Assembly: GCF_002831565.1 (NCBI RefSeq)
Contig: NZ_CP025096.1
Location: forward strand, 1,798,001-1,862,000
Reading direction: 5' to 3'
DNA from: Spirosoma pollinicola
GTDB lineage: Bacteria > Bacteroidota > Bacteroidia > Cytophagales > Spirosomataceae
Length of the DNA stretch: 64,000 nucleotides
A model generated the notes under the pieces. The model was given only the letters and a program-made list of their open reading frames with translations. It was not told the DNA's origin and ran no database searches. The position numbers and the translations under genes were made by a program. Each line of letters opens with the position of its first letter. Positions within the stretch are counted from its first letter, which is position 1. Shown here piece after piece: positions 39,201 through 49,750 of this stretch.

Positions 39201-39720
39201 TAAAAGCTATCCCTATGCCAGCCGCGACGAACTCCTCGATCAGCTAGGTATGTTGCGCCACCGATTTACGAATTACGATAGCTATTCAAATGCCACGTTG
39301 GCTGATGTGTTCACGGAAGCGGAACTGACAGGCACGAATAAACTGACCACCAATCAGTTGACCACGACCTATTTTGCCAGTACAACTGGTGGCAAACTGG
39401 TCGAAAAACCATTACCGGTATCGGCCCAAATTTCACCCGTCTTCACACTGACATCGCTGGATTATGATCAGGATGGGCACAAAGACCTTTTATTGTGTGG
39501 CAACGCGGTACAGGTCCGATTGCGTTTTGGCCGATCAGATGCCAACGAAGGATTGTTGCTACGGGGCGATGGGCGAGGAGGATTTGTTGCGGTACCACAA
39601 CCTCGCTCAGGCTTCCGGCTGTCGGGTGATGTGCGAACGGTGTTGCCCGTGGGTAATACGTTATTGTTTGGTATTAATCAACAAGGCATTCGGGCGTATC
39701 AATCAGTAAATGCTAAATGA
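36280..39720 (+). CDS. Giant FG-GAP/VCBS repeat lipoprotein with ASPIC/UnbV domain
   Basis: 1146 residues from MSTSEISNNLKTLARF, with lipobox LLAAC. The mature protein has many calcium-binding FG-GAP units with D-x-N-x-D-G-x-x-D loops (DLNGDGLDDIFFSGN, DVNGDGRLDLFV, DYDLDGDLDLFL, DLNADGWPDLYV, DYDNDGWKDLYI, DLDNDGDLDLIV, DVNGDGREDIYV, DVNGDGRPDLFV, DFNGDGRPDLVV, DYDQDGHKDLLL). These build a beta propeller. An ASPIC/UnbV segment lies near residues 600-680 (GVGTKVTLYQKGKQQYIEQM ... VRIIWPTGKQQVL). I rejected the longer frame from 36154 because the terminator lies in it. Surface adhesion or binding is inferred; often found beside susCD genes. Confidence 0.9.
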   Translation: MSTSEISNNLKTLARFFIPLSIVLLAACQDSKQPNDATAAGGPPLFTSLSPEQTGVTFANNLTEGLNTNVLMYEYFYNGAGVAVGDLNGDGLDDIFFSGNMVPNQLYLNKGGMKFTDITATAGVAGREGPWRTGVSMADVNGDGRLDLFVCYSGSLPPQKRIPQLFINDGPDAQGIPHFSEQTAQYGLDQPGQTTQGAFFDYDLDGDLDLFLLNHNPRLLPILDPQATAAIMKQPNPDIGVRLLKNTGKRFEDVTGKSGLSNSVLSYGLGVGVSDLNADGWPDLYVSNDYGVPDYLYINNQGGRNGGPVFTNQLKNSIGHTSNFSMGNDVADVNNDSRPDIMTLDMLPEDNKRQKLLMAPDNYDKFDLAVQSGFYYQHMRNMLQINEGVGQGSSSLKGVPLFSEVGQMAGVSNTDWSWSPLLADYDNDGWKDLYITNGYVRDYTNMDFLKYMTDYMQNRPANFRREDVLDLVHRIPSSNVMNYMFQNRGSQTNEVTFANVGTAWGLNQHSNSTGAAYADLDNDGDLDLIVNNTNQPAFIFQNEANKERKHHYLSLQLAGSGANTQGVGTKVTLYQKGKQQYIEQMPIRGYQSSMSPKLHFGLGTDAGIDSVRIIWPTGKQQVLTNVKSDQLLKVDEKDARSVYKAPQRTPSLFREVSSPVVYADPVKKINDFKRQSQLVNAQSFNGPCMVKADVNGDGREDIYVGGGSGQAAFLFVQQASGQFSKLAQPAFDADKLSNDANAVFFDANADGFPDLYVCSGGYDNLLPDDPNLQDRLYLNDGKGKFTKALGALPVMLTSTSCARVADVNGDGRPDLFVGGRVIPGRYPEAPKSYLLINTGKGQGGQPKFTDQTTQLAPMLSTLGMVTDAAWVDLNADRKPELIVVGEWMPVMVLSMTNGKLTDQTKTYFDKEYRGWWNKLLIDDFNGDGRPDLVVGNQGLNTQCRATDNEPAELIYKDFDNNGKVDPILCLYVQGKSYPYASRDELLDQLGMLRHRFTNYDSYSNATLADVFTEAELTGTNKLTTNQLTTTYFASTTGGKLVEKPLPVSAQISPVFTLTSLDYDQDGHKDLLLCGNAVQVRLRFGRSDANEGLLLRGDGRGGFVAVPQPRSGFRLSGDVRTVLPVGNTLLFGINQQGIRAYQSVNAK

Positions 39721-39733
39721 TGGTATGATGTAT

Positions 39734-39850
39734 CTGGCGAGAGCATTTGCTCGTGCCTTTTAAAAAAGTCAGTATTTACTGACGCAATTTGATTCGATTC
39801 GCCAGTGAATACTGGCTATATGAACAGGCACGGGTGAATACCCGCGCCAG
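39734..39850. repeat. Compound inverted-repeat element with four nested hairpins
   Basis: Outer arms 39734-39757 and 39827-39850 begin CTGGCG and end CGTGCC (on the reverse for the right arm), each arm itself forming a small hairpin (GAGCA-TT-TGCTC on the left, GGGT-GAAT-ACCC on the right). Inside are two more hairpins: GTCAGTA-TT-TACTGAC at 39768-39783 and GCCAGT-GAAT-ACTGGC at 39801-39816, which are roughly reverse complements of each other. REP-like; fills the gap between two genes. Confidence 0.75.
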
Positions 39851-39868
39851 AATGGCAGGAAACAAACT

Positions 39869-41158
39869 ATGACTTTCCTTTTTTCGGTAATTGAAAACGG
39901 GCTGATTGGTCGGGAGGGGAGATGGACTGAATCCCCGCCAGCAGGAACGTTTCTGCCCGATTCGGTCTTTGAGGCACTTCGGCAGTTTGTGTTCGAGAAC
40001 GAAAATGCCGATGGGCTGTTCTCATTTACCGTACAAAAAGGGAGGGAGTGTATACGCGTTCGCAATTATGTTGGCCTACTGACCTTACCGGATGGTTCAC
40101 AACTTGAGATTTTGCCCAAGATCGAGAATCAAGCTAATGCCAAACCGTTGCTACTCAATATGCTTCGTTATTTGCGCCATAGCCCGTTTCGGACTATCCG
40201 GGTTGCCCAGTCAAAGGCCGTAAAAATGCCATTATGGGAAGTGTTTATCACCGCTTTTCTGGATACGATTGAACCCCTGGCCCAACAGGGCATACAGCGG
40301 GCTTACGTGTCGGTCGACAGCAACGAACGTTTCTGGAAAGGGAAATTTCAGGCCACCCGGCAGCAACGCGAAAACGGCTTCCATGCAGAGCGGTTGGCCG
40401 TTATGTATGACACGCTGACCGCTAATGTGCCTCCCAACCGAATCCTGAAATCGGCTTTATTGTATCTGAACGGCAAATCGGCCGACAAGGCAAATCAGTA
40501 TCGGATTCGGCAACTGTTGTGGGTGCTGGACGAGGTACCACCTACCGAATCTATAACCAATGATTTGACCGCTATCCGGCGAAATAGTCGCCTGTTTGCG
40601 CGTTACGAAGCCGCCTTACTCTGGGCAAAAACGCTGCTTCTTGGACAAGGGCTGGGGGTTAGATCGGGTAATACATCGAGCCTGTCCCTGTTGTTTCCAA
40701 TGGAACGGGTGTTTGAAGATTATGTGGCATATGGCCTGCGAACCTACTGGCCCAATGCCGATGAGGTCCGCGTGCAGGAGTCGTCCGTTCATTTGGTCGA
40801 GGAGCATGTGGGTATACCCAAATTCAGGCTTCGGCCCGACATCATTATACGGCATAACGACCGTGTATTCATACTGGATACCAAATGGAAGCAGGTAAAT
40901 GGACAACAGCCTGGAGAGAATGAGGTTACAGGGTCATACGGTATCGAACAGTCTGATCTGTACCAGTTGTTTGCATACGGAAAAAAGTATGATGCCGACG
41001 ACCTGTTTCTGATTTATCCCGCCAATGAGACCTTCCACAAGGCATTGCCTGTATTTGGCTACGATGCCACCACCCGATTACACGTCGTGCCCTTCGACCT
41101 GAGCAATTCACTGGCTGGTGAAGTAGAAAAATTAGCTGATTACGCTTTATCGTACTAA
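39869..41158 (+). CDS. McrC-like restriction protein without McrB
   Basis: 429 residues. The N-terminal domain matches McrC: CIRVRNYVGLLTLPDGSQLEILPKI at about 65-90. The C-terminal part has a PD-(D/E)XK nuclease core: RLRPDIIIRHNDRVFILDTKWKQV, in which Asp of RPDI and the DTK triad are the metal and catalytic residues. McrC is normally the nuclease subunit that is activated by the GTPase McrB, encoded directly upstream. Here no GTPase gene is nearby; the upstream gene is an FG-GAP lipoprotein. It may work alone, or with an McrB elsewhere. GntP permease follows 25 bp later. Confidence 0.85.
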   Translation: MTFLFSVIENGLIGREGRWTESPPAGTFLPDSVFEALRQFVFENENADGLFSFTVQKGRECIRVRNYVGLLTLPDGSQLEILPKIENQANAKPLLLNMLRYLRHSPFRTIRVAQSKAVKMPLWEVFITAFLDTIEPLAQQGIQRAYVSVDSNERFWKGKFQATRQQRENGFHAERLAVMYDTLTANVPPNRILKSALLYLNGKSADKANQYRIRQLLWVLDEVPPTESITNDLTAIRRNSRLFARYEAALLWAKTLLLGQGLGVRSGNTSSLSLLFPMERVFEDYVAYGLRTYWPNADEVRVQESSVHLVEEHVGIPKFRLRPDIIIRHNDRVFILDTKWKQVNGQQPGENEVTGSYGIEQSDLYQLFAYGKKYDADDLFLIYPANETFHKALPVFGYDATTRLHVVPFDLSNSLAGEVEKLADYALSY

Positions 41159-41183
41159 ACGCAGTACTTCGAAAAATCATTAT

Positions 41184-42500
41184 ATGCCCCTAATTTTAAC
41201 GTTAATCGGTATTCTGACGCTTGTTGTCTTAGTCGCTTTTGTTCGCCTAGATACCTTTATATCCTTTGTTATCGTCTCGCTAGGAATTGGCCTGGCGTCG
41301 GGAATGGACGTGGTGGCCGTTGGGAAATCCATACAAACGGGTATTGGCGGCACTCTTGGCGAACTGGTACTGATTATCGGTTTTGGGGCCATGTTAGGTC
41401 GACTCGTCGCCGAAAGTGGGGCCGCACGGCGCATTACGGATGTACTGATTGGCTGGTTCGGCATCAAAAATATTCGATGGGGATTGGCCCTGGCCGGTTT
41501 TGTGATCGGGATACCGTTGTTCTATAATGCCGGATTTATTATCGTTGTTCCACTCATCTTTACCATTGCAGCCTCGTCTCGCTTGCCATTAATGTCGGTA
41601 GCGGTGCCAATGCTTTCGGCATTGTCAGTAGCGCATGGATACCTGCCTCCGCATCCATCTCCCTCGGCTGTGGCGGGTCAGTTGAATGCGAATATCGGTC
41701 AGACGTTGATTTACGGAATCATCGTTGCCATTCCGGCTATCATCATTGCCGGGCCGTTGTTTGGCAAAACACTTTTACACATTAAAGCAACGCCCAACCG
41801 GGATTTATTCAACAACCGCGAAGTGCCCACCCAAAACTTGCCGGGGGCGGGTATCAGCTTTTTTGTGGCGTTACTGCCGGTGCTTCTCCTGACAACATTT
41901 GGCCCATTGAAAAACGCAATGCACGAACCATCGTTCTTGAAAACTATTGTCACGTTGCTGGCCGAACCTTATATCGGTATGCTTGTTTCGGTGCTGACGG
42001 CTATGTATGCGCTGGGTATTCGGCAGGGATTAACCGTAAAGGCTATTACAAAAGACATGGAAGAAGCAGTGAAAGCGGTGGCCCCAATTTTATTGGTTAT
42101 TGCCGGTGCTGGTGCCTTAAAGCAGGTTTTCGGCGATAGCGGAACTAGTAAGTACATTGGGAGCTTACTGGCCGATGCCGCCATCCCACCACTATTGCTG
42201 GGATGGGGTATTGCCGCCTTTATTCGAGTTTGCGTTGGTTCGGCTACGGTAGCTGGTTTAACAACGGTGGGTATCATTTTACCCCTTATTCAATCGCAGG
42301 CGATAAAGCCGGAGTTGATGGTACTGGCCATTGGCTCCGGAAGCCTTATGTTCTCACACATCAACGACGGTGGTTTCTGGCTCTTCAAAGAATACTTTAA
42401 CCTGACCATTGGGCAAACCATTCGGACATGGTCGCTAATGGAAACTATTGTTTCCATCGTTGGCCTTGCTGGCGTGTTGTTGCTGAACCTGGTCGTTTAA
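41184..42500 (+). CDS. GntP family gluconate:proton symporter-like permease
   Basis: 438 residues with about 12-14 hydrophobic helices. Family motifs: GMDVVAVGKSIQTGIGGTLGELVLIIGFGAMLGRLVAESGAARRI, GIPLFYNAGFIIVVPLIFTIA, VAHGYLPPHPSPSAVAG, and a C-terminal GSGSLMFSHINDGGFWLFKEYFN. It imports gluconate or related sugar acids with protons. No gluconate kinase or regulator is adjacent. It follows mcrC by 25 bp and may share its transcript by readthrough, though the functions are unrelated. Confidence 0.93.
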   Translation: MPLILTLIGILTLVVLVAFVRLDTFISFVIVSLGIGLASGMDVVAVGKSIQTGIGGTLGELVLIIGFGAMLGRLVAESGAARRITDVLIGWFGIKNIRWGLALAGFVIGIPLFYNAGFIIVVPLIFTIAASSRLPLMSVAVPMLSALSVAHGYLPPHPSPSAVAGQLNANIGQTLIYGIIVAIPAIIIAGPLFGKTLLHIKATPNRDLFNNREVPTQNLPGAGISFFVALLPVLLLTTFGPLKNAMHEPSFLKTIVTLLAEPYIGMLVSVLTAMYALGIRQGLTVKAITKDMEEAVKAVAPILLVIAGAGALKQVFGDSGTSKYIGSLLADAAIPPLLLGWGIAAFIRVCVGSATVAGLTTVGIILPLIQSQAIKPELMVLAIGSGSLMFSHINDGGFWLFKEYFNLTIGQTIRTWSLMETIVSIVGLAGVLLLNLVV

Positions 42501-42512
42501 ACAGATCCAGTA

Positions 42513-42719
42513 TCAGGATCTGCTGTTTTTCATCTTCGTGATCCACAGGTAAACGCTCCAGCTGACGGTAATACTGAACAGTATGAAAAGTAGTAGGTAA
42601 TAGTCTTGGAAAAAGTCATGAAAATAACTCCCCACTAGTATGTAAGCCGCTGCTATACAAAGTTTTAATGGGATAAATTCTGCATTTGACCAGCTTGTTT
42701 TGATGTTGAAAAAATCCAT
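42513..42719 (-). CDS. Small hypothetical membrane protein
   Basis: 68 residues with two hydrophobic helices (FIPLKLCIAAAYILVGSYF and YYLLLFILFSITVSWSVYLWI) joined by an acidic/aromatic loop HDFFQDYY, and a basic tail KMKNSRS. The N-terminus MDFFNIKTSWSNAEFIPLK looks conserved in style with small Cytophagales membrane proteins, but I do not recognise a named family. It lies downstream of the katG terminator, so probably has its own promoter. Confidence 0.6.
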   Translation of the reverse strand: MDFFNIKTSWSNAEFIPLKLCIAAAYILVGSYFHDFFQDYYLLLFILFSITVSWSVYLWITKMKNSRS

Positions 42720-42847
42720 ATTGGTAGCTTATAAATTTCTTTTGATGGAAGCATGTCGTAATGATTCCCTTTTTCATCAAAGATCAATATTGGCTGTCTG
42801 GTAGTACGTGATTCTGCTTTCTCCTTCAGTTGATTGTCGTCATAAAA

Positions 42848-42875
42848 AGAGGTGGCCTGTTGCCAGACCACCTCT
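42848..42875 (-). terminator. Terminator of katG
   Basis: AGAGGTGG pairs with CCACCTCT; on the minus strand the hairpin has a GCAA loop with an extra CTG/CAG stem and is followed by TTTTTATG. It lies 35 bp past the katG stop. Confidence 0.88.
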
Positions 42876-42909
42876 CCATTAAATAACCAAATAACTTCTA
42901 CAGCTGCAA

Positions 42910-45240
<2,331 letters not shown>

Positions 45241-45251
45241 TCATTGTTTTT

Positions 45252-45282
45252 ATGAACTTATAGATAATATCTATAAGTTCAT
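45252..45282. promoter_or_regulatory. OxyR-type operator between katG and the NTF2-like gene
   Basis: Perfect 14-bp inverted repeat (45252-45265 and 45269-45282). Its centre 45260-45274, ATAGATAATATCTAT, fits the OxyR half-site ATAGntnnnanCTAT exactly. A weaker match ATAGTTTTTATTCAT starts at 45230. The site lies 37-66 bp from the katG -7 box. No oxyR gene is in the window. Confidence 0.6.
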
Positions 45283-45325
45283 GATATTAATTATCTGAGG
45301 AGCAAATCCCAGTTACCTTTCTTAA

Positions 45326-45829
45326 ATGAAAAAGTCGCTTTATTTTAGTTTTATACTCTTTTCGCTTACGGGTTTATCACACATTACCTCGGCGCAAACC
45401 GTTTTTGGTAACCTTAGAACAGTAGACGAGCGAGCTATTCGTTCCTTGCGTAACCAGTCAAATCAGTCCATTCAAAACCGTAATCTGGCCGGTTTTGGTG
45501 AAACCATGATGTCGGAAATCGACGTAACGCGCGGAAGCGGGTCGCATGTGTCAGGCCGGGACTCGGTGCTGGCATCGGTAGCAGTACAATTCAAAGACCC
45601 TGCCTTTCTTGGGTACGTTCGCACAACAGACACCATACAAATCAGCTCCTCGAATCCGCTAGCCGCCGAACATGGCCATTGGACGGGTCGCTTTAAACGC
45701 CCTGATGGTGTTCAAACCATTACGGGTACGTATTTAACTATGTGGCGGAAGACGAACGAAGGCTGGAAAATTCGCTCCGAGCTTTTTGTGAGTTTGGCGT
45801 GTACGGGAAGTGCAGCCTGCGGGAAGTAA
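45326..45829 (+). CDS. Secreted NTF2-like (DUF4440-type) protein
   Basis: 167 residues with a signal peptide (MKKSLYFSFILFSLTGLSHITSAQ) and a nuclear-transport-factor-2-like domain: RSLRNQSNQSIQNRNLAGFGETMMSEIDVTRGSG, GRDSVLASVAVQFKDP, AAEHGHWTGRFKRPDGVQTITGTYLTMWRKTNEGWKIRSELFV. The fold binds small ligands; no enzyme activity can be assigned. A near-consensus TACCTTTC at 45314-45321 lies 4 bp before the start, so the mRNA is nearly leaderless. It shares its upstream region with katG and may be peroxide-responsive. Confidence 0.85.
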   Translation: MKKSLYFSFILFSLTGLSHITSAQTVFGNLRTVDERAIRSLRNQSNQSIQNRNLAGFGETMMSEIDVTRGSGSHVSGRDSVLASVAVQFKDPAFLGYVRTTDTIQISSSNPLAAEHGHWTGRFKRPDGVQTITGTYLTMWRKTNEGWKIRSELFVSLACTGSAACGK

Positions 45830-45841
45830 TTGCGTATAGAT

Positions 45842-45981
45842 TTAATCCCCTTGGCCGGGCAAGTTTTCTAAATCTCGTAGGTCTTGCGGGCGACCGAAAT
45901 TACGGCATGCCCACCCAGTACGACATACTTAACGCCTTCTTCGTTGAATAGGCTTATCAGATTTAAGTACATGTCCTCCAT
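45842..45981 (-). pseudogene. Internally deleted nucleotidyltransferase gene remnant
   Basis: From the ATG at 45981 the frame reads MEDMYLNLISLFNEEGVKY then VVLGGHAVI, the start of a DUF6036/MNT-like nucleotidyltransferase (the GG motif precedes the usual catalytic aspartates). It then breaks. In another frame the following bases read GRPQDLRDLENLPGQGD and stop at 45842-45844, which is a typical C-terminus of the same family. A deletion therefore joined the two ends out of frame and removed the catalytic middle. Confidence 0.65.
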
Positions 45982-46144
45982 TGCCCAGGGGTGGATTTGC
46001 GGGATTTGAATAATAAATAGCTTTTGCGCGACGAATCAATTTTAGGGCTGCCGCCAGTCGTTCCTGTGGCATTCAAGCCCACCAATATTCTTTATCGTAC
46101 GACGGAATATCGTTGATGTTGCTCGATTTATGGATGGTAGACAT
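45929..46144 (-). pseudogene. Partner ORF of the nucleotidyltransferase remnant, with in-frame TGA
   Basis: Reads MSTIHKSSNINDIPSYDKEY then WWA, an in-frame TGA (46073-46075), then MPQERLAAALKLIRRAKAIY and a basic tail ending in RRRR. Family-like small proteins of about 70 residues precede such nucleotidyltransferases. Its 3' end overlaps the start of the second ORF by 53 bp, as in two-gene modules. The single stop at codon 24 disables it unless translation restarts at the adjacent ATG. Confidence 0.6.
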
Positions 46145-46252
46145 AGTGAATTTTAATTGAGCAACTGCTATAATGGAAAAACAAGTGGTCTTTGATTTAT
46201 GATTATAAAATCGGAAATCAAAGACCATTTATAGTACTCGTACTAAAAACCT

Positions 46253-47959
46253 TTACCCTTTCTTTTGCTCCTTTGCCCAGGCATCTTTCAGTGTGACAGT
46301 CCGGTTGAAAACGGGCCGCTCGGCAGTAGAATCCTGATCGAGAATGAAGTAGCCTTTGCGCATAAACTGGAAATTAGTTTGCGCACCTGATCGGGCCGCT
46401 TCAACCAGCGCCGGTTCGACAAACGCACGAACGGTAGCCAACGAGTTTGGGTTAATCAACTCTTTAAAATCCCGCTCGTCGGCGGCCGGGTTCTCGACCG
46501 AGAAAAGCCGGTCATACAAACGTACTTCAGCTTCTACAGCATGAGGCACCGATACCCAGTGAATCGTGCCTTTTACGTTGATGCCCGATGTATCCGAACC
46601 GCTCCGGCTTTCGGGTATATACGAGCAGCGCAGTTCGATAATCTCGCCCGCGTTGTCTTTCACGACCTCGTCGCACTTAATAATGTACGCACCTTTCAGC
46701 CGTACCATGCCACCGGGAAACAACCGGAAGAATTTTTTGGGCGGCACTTCCATGAAGTCGTCACGCTCAATATATACCTCGCGACTGAAGGGTACATTCC
46801 GTTCGCCCGCGTTTAGGTCTTCCGGATTGTTTTCAATGTGCATGACCTCTTCTCGACCAACTTCATAATTGGTGATGACGAGTTTAAGCGGCTTTTCGTC
46901 CAGAACGGCCATCACGCGGTGAGTCGATTTGTTCAATTCTTCGCGAAGGCAGAATTCCAGTAAACCCACATCGATCAGGTTGTCGCGTTTGGCAATACCG
47001 ATGCGGTCGGCAAACTCGCGGATACTGGCGGGCGTGTAGCCGCGCCGACGAATACCCGCAATGGTTGGCATCCGGGGATCATCCCATCCGTTTACGTGTC
47101 CTTCTTCCACCAGTTGTTTCAATTTGCGTTTGCTCATGACCGTATAGGTCAGGTTGAGCCGGGCAAATTCAATTTGGCGGGAAGGGAAAATGTCCAGCTT
47201 GTCGATAAACCATTCATACAAAGGCCGGTGTACTTCGAACTCCAGCGTACACAACGAGTGCGTAATGTGCTCGATAGCGTCCGACTGCCCGTGAGCAAAA
47301 TCGTACATCGGGTATATGCACCAGGTGTCGCCGGTGCGGTGGTGATGTGCGTGTTTGATACGATAGATGATGGGGTCACGTAACTGCATATTCGGTGATG
47401 CCATATCGACTTTCGCCCGCAGTACTTTGGCACCATCAGGGTATTCACCCGCTTTCATCCGCCGGAACAGGTCAAGGTTTTCGTCGACGCTCCGGTCGCG
47501 GTATTGACTCAGCCGACCCGGTTCCGTTGGTGTACCTTTCTGGGCGGCAATCTCTTCGGCGGTCGAATCGTCAACGTAAGCTAACCCCTTTTGAATCAGC
47601 GTTTCGGCAAATTGATAGATTTGATCGAAGTAATCAGAGGCATAAAATTCGTTTTCCCAATTGAAACCAAGCCAGCGCACATCATTCTTGATGGAATCAA
47701 CGTATTCGGTATCTTCTGTAACGGGGTTTGTATCGTCGAAACGGAGGTTTGTCTGCCCGCCATATTCGTCTGCCAGACCGAAGTTCAGACAAATAGACTT
47801 GGCGTGACCGATGTGCAGATAGCCGTTTGGCTCGGGTGGAAAGCGCGTATGAACACGCCCGCCGTTTTTACCGGAAGCAATATCTTCTTCAACTATTTGT
47901 TCAATAAAATTCAACGAACCTCCCATGGGTTCGCCGGCCTCTTTAGTTACTTCGGTCAT
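46253..47959 (-). CDS. glnS: Glutamine-tRNA ligase
   Basis: 568 residues. Class I synthetase charging tRNA-Gln. HIGH motif in [15 protein letters not shown] and KMSKS-like [10 protein letters not shown]. The catalytic domain, the acceptor-binding part ([20 protein letters not shown]) and two C-terminal beta barrels for the anticodon are complete. Its presence means that tRNA-Gln is charged directly rather than through GatCAB. I chose the ATG 47957-47959 ([14 protein letters not shown]); a TTG at 48014-48016 is possible, but a near-consensus -7 (minus-strand TAATTTCG, 47986-47993) lies between the two. Confidence 0.95.
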   Translation of the reverse strand: MTEVTKEAGEPMGGSLNFIEQIVEEDIASGKNGGRVHTRFPPEPNGYLHIGHAKSICLNFGLADEYGGQTNLRFDDTNPVTEDTEYVDSIKNDVRWLGFNWENEFYASDYFDQIYQFAETLIQKGLAYVDDSTAEEIAAQKGTPTEPGRLSQYRDRSVDENLDLFRRMKAGEYPDGAKVLRAKVDMASPNMQLRDPIIYRIKHAHHHRTGDTWCIYPMYDFAHGQSDAIEHITHSLCTLEFEVHRPLYEWFIDKLDIFPSRQIEFARLNLTYTVMSKRKLKQLVEEGHVNGWDDPRMPTIAGIRRRGYTPASIREFADRIGIAKRDNLIDVGLLEFCLREELNKSTHRVMAVLDEKPLKLVITNYEVGREEVMHIENNPEDLNAGERNVPFSREVYIERDDFMEVPPKKFFRLFPGGMVRLKGAYIIKCDEVVKDNAGEIIELRCSYIPESRSGSDTSGINVKGTIHWVSVPHAVEAEVRLYDRLFSVENPAADERDFKELINPNSLATVRAFVEPALVEAARSGAQTNFQFMRKGYFILDQDSTAERPVFNRTVTLKDAWAKEQKKG

Positions 47960-48348
47960 GTTGCTGATCGCTACTGATAAAGCCCCGAAATTACGGTCTT
48001 TGTATGGGTTTGACAAACATGATCGCGAGTTGTTCTGATTTGAAAGGGCTGTCGACTACTTAACTGAAGCCAGATACAGTGGGTTTGATCAATTATCTAA
48101 ATCAGGATAGAATGCTGGACTTTCAATCCAACTAAATAATTGACTAACTTCTGTAAATCGCCTGAACATCAGGGAGATTCGTTTAGTTAATTCATGAAAG
48201 TACAGGCAGGAATATTACTTAAGTAATCAAGAATGCTTAATTAATTTATTATAAATCGCGAACAAAACGGCAATCGGAAACAGTTGTTGGATAGTACACG
48301 TTGTTGACTATTCGTTTCTCGGCGGGTATAAATGCCTCTCATCATTTT
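47960..48348. other. 389-bp divergent spacer between glnS and the efflux operon
   Basis: AT-rich. Holds the likely glnS -7 element at 47986-47993 and the upstream region of the efflux operon. I see no clear TAnnTTTG for tolC, no regulator gene, and no strong palindrome. Confidence 0.45.
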
Positions 48349-49689
48349 ATGAAAACTTGTTGGTTTATAGTTCTACTTTGGATCGTTAGTACATTTTCTG
48401 GAGCGGTTTTCGCACAAAAAACATCCGATTCATTAGCCAGACAGGCTTACCTGCCCGACTGCATTCAGTATGCACTGGGTCACCAGCCAATTGTTCGTCA
48501 ATCGGTTATTGACCAGGAAATAGCGGAGCGGACTGTGCAAAGCTCTCTGGCGGCCTGGTATCCCCAAATCGCGGCTGGCTACAACCTATTGCACTACCTC
48601 AAATTACCCGTTACACTGATTCCCGATGCCACAACTGGCGAAAAAAGGCCTGTCACGTTGGGCGCGCAAAACACATCGACAGCGTCATTCTCGCTAACCC
48701 AAAGTATTTTCAACCGCGACCTACTGCTAGCCAGTCGAACCGCTGATACATATCGTGCTCAGGCGAGCCAGACTACAGTTCGAAACAAGATTGATGTGGT
48801 CGTCAATGTAAGTAAAGCCTTTTACGATGTTATTCTGACGCAGCGGCAGGTAGATATTTTAACCGAAGATATTGCCCGCCTTCAACGCAGTTTACAGGAC
48901 GCTACGAATCAGTACCAGGGCGGAATCGTCGATAAAACAGACCCTCAACGAGCGAAAATTGCGCTTAATAATAGTCGTGCTCAGCAAAAGCAGTACCGCG
49001 ATTTGGTGGGTTCTAAAGTTCAGACGTTGAAGCAACTGATGGGCTATCCGCCGAATTTGACGCTCAATTTAACCTACGATACGCTTCAATTGGCGAATGA
49101 GGTAGCTCTCGATACAATGTTACTGGTAAACCCGCAGAGCCGTATTGAATACCAACTGCTGCAAAGCCAGGGGCAATTACTGGAAGCAAACGTACGATAT
49201 AACCGTTGGTCCTACCTGCCAACAGTGAATGCGATTGCCAACTATAACCTGCTTTATCAGAACAATGCATTTGGCCAGCTATTTAGCCAGACGTTTCCAA
49301 ACTCATTGATTGGCCTGTCGGTCGCGTTGCCCATTTTTCAGGGCGGACGACGTATTCAGCAGACGAAGATTGCGGAGTTGCAGGTACAGCGGCTGAATTG
49401 GGATCTGGTTGCTTTGACAAGTGCCGTCGATGCTGAATATGCGCAGGCACTAGCCAACTACAAAGGAAATCTGGCGAATTACCTCGCCCTGCGCGAGAAC
49501 CAGTTGCTTGCCGAAGATGTGTATCGAATCATTAATCTTCAATACCGTTCAGGCATAAAAACGTATCTGGACGTGACCATTGCCGAAGCTGATTTACGAA
49601 CCGCCCGACTAAATGTGTTCAACTCCCTGTATCAGGTATTGATCAGCAAACTGGATGTCCAACGCGCCTTAGGTGCTATACAATTTTAA
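48349..49689 (+). CDS. TolC family outer-membrane efflux channel
   Basis: 446 residues with a signal peptide (MKTCWFIVLLWIVSTFSGAVFAQ). The mature protein is the TolC duplication: long alternating helices (RTVQSSLAAWYPQIAAGYNL ... KIDVVVNVSKAFYDVILTQRQVDILTEDIARLQRSLQDATNQYQGGIVDKTDPQRAKIALNNSRAQQ) and a second half ending in LDVTIAEADLRTARLNVFNSLYQVLISKLDVQRALGAIQF. It forms the trimeric exit duct of the RND pump encoded downstream. I chose the ATG 48349; a TTG frame start at 48301 adds residues before the signal peptide. Confidence 0.93.
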   Translation: MKTCWFIVLLWIVSTFSGAVFAQKTSDSLARQAYLPDCIQYALGHQPIVRQSVIDQEIAERTVQSSLAAWYPQIAAGYNLLHYLKLPVTLIPDATTGEKRPVTLGAQNTSTASFSLTQSIFNRDLLLASRTADTYRAQASQTTVRNKIDVVVNVSKAFYDVILTQRQVDILTEDIARLQRSLQDATNQYQGGIVDKTDPQRAKIALNNSRAQQKQYRDLVGSKVQTLKQLMGYPPNLTLNLTYDTLQLANEVALDTMLLVNPQSRIEYQLLQSQGQLLEANVRYNRWSYLPTVNAIANYNLLYQNNAFGQLFSQTFPNSLIGLSVALPIFQGGRRIQQTKIAELQVQRLNWDLVALTSAVDAEYAQALANYKGNLANYLALRENQLLAEDVYRIINLQYRSGIKTYLDVTIAEADLRTARLNVFNSLYQVLISKLDVQRALGAIQF

Positions 49690-49750
49690 AATTTTTGTCA
49701 TGCTTCGACTCAGCCGCCCGGCTTCGTCAGTATAGCAAACGTGTTCTGAG

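Noticed and set aside
39869-42500. Complete McrBC defence island
   Set aside because: No McrB GTPase, methylase or other defence gene in the neighbourhood; the next gene is a sugar-acid permease.
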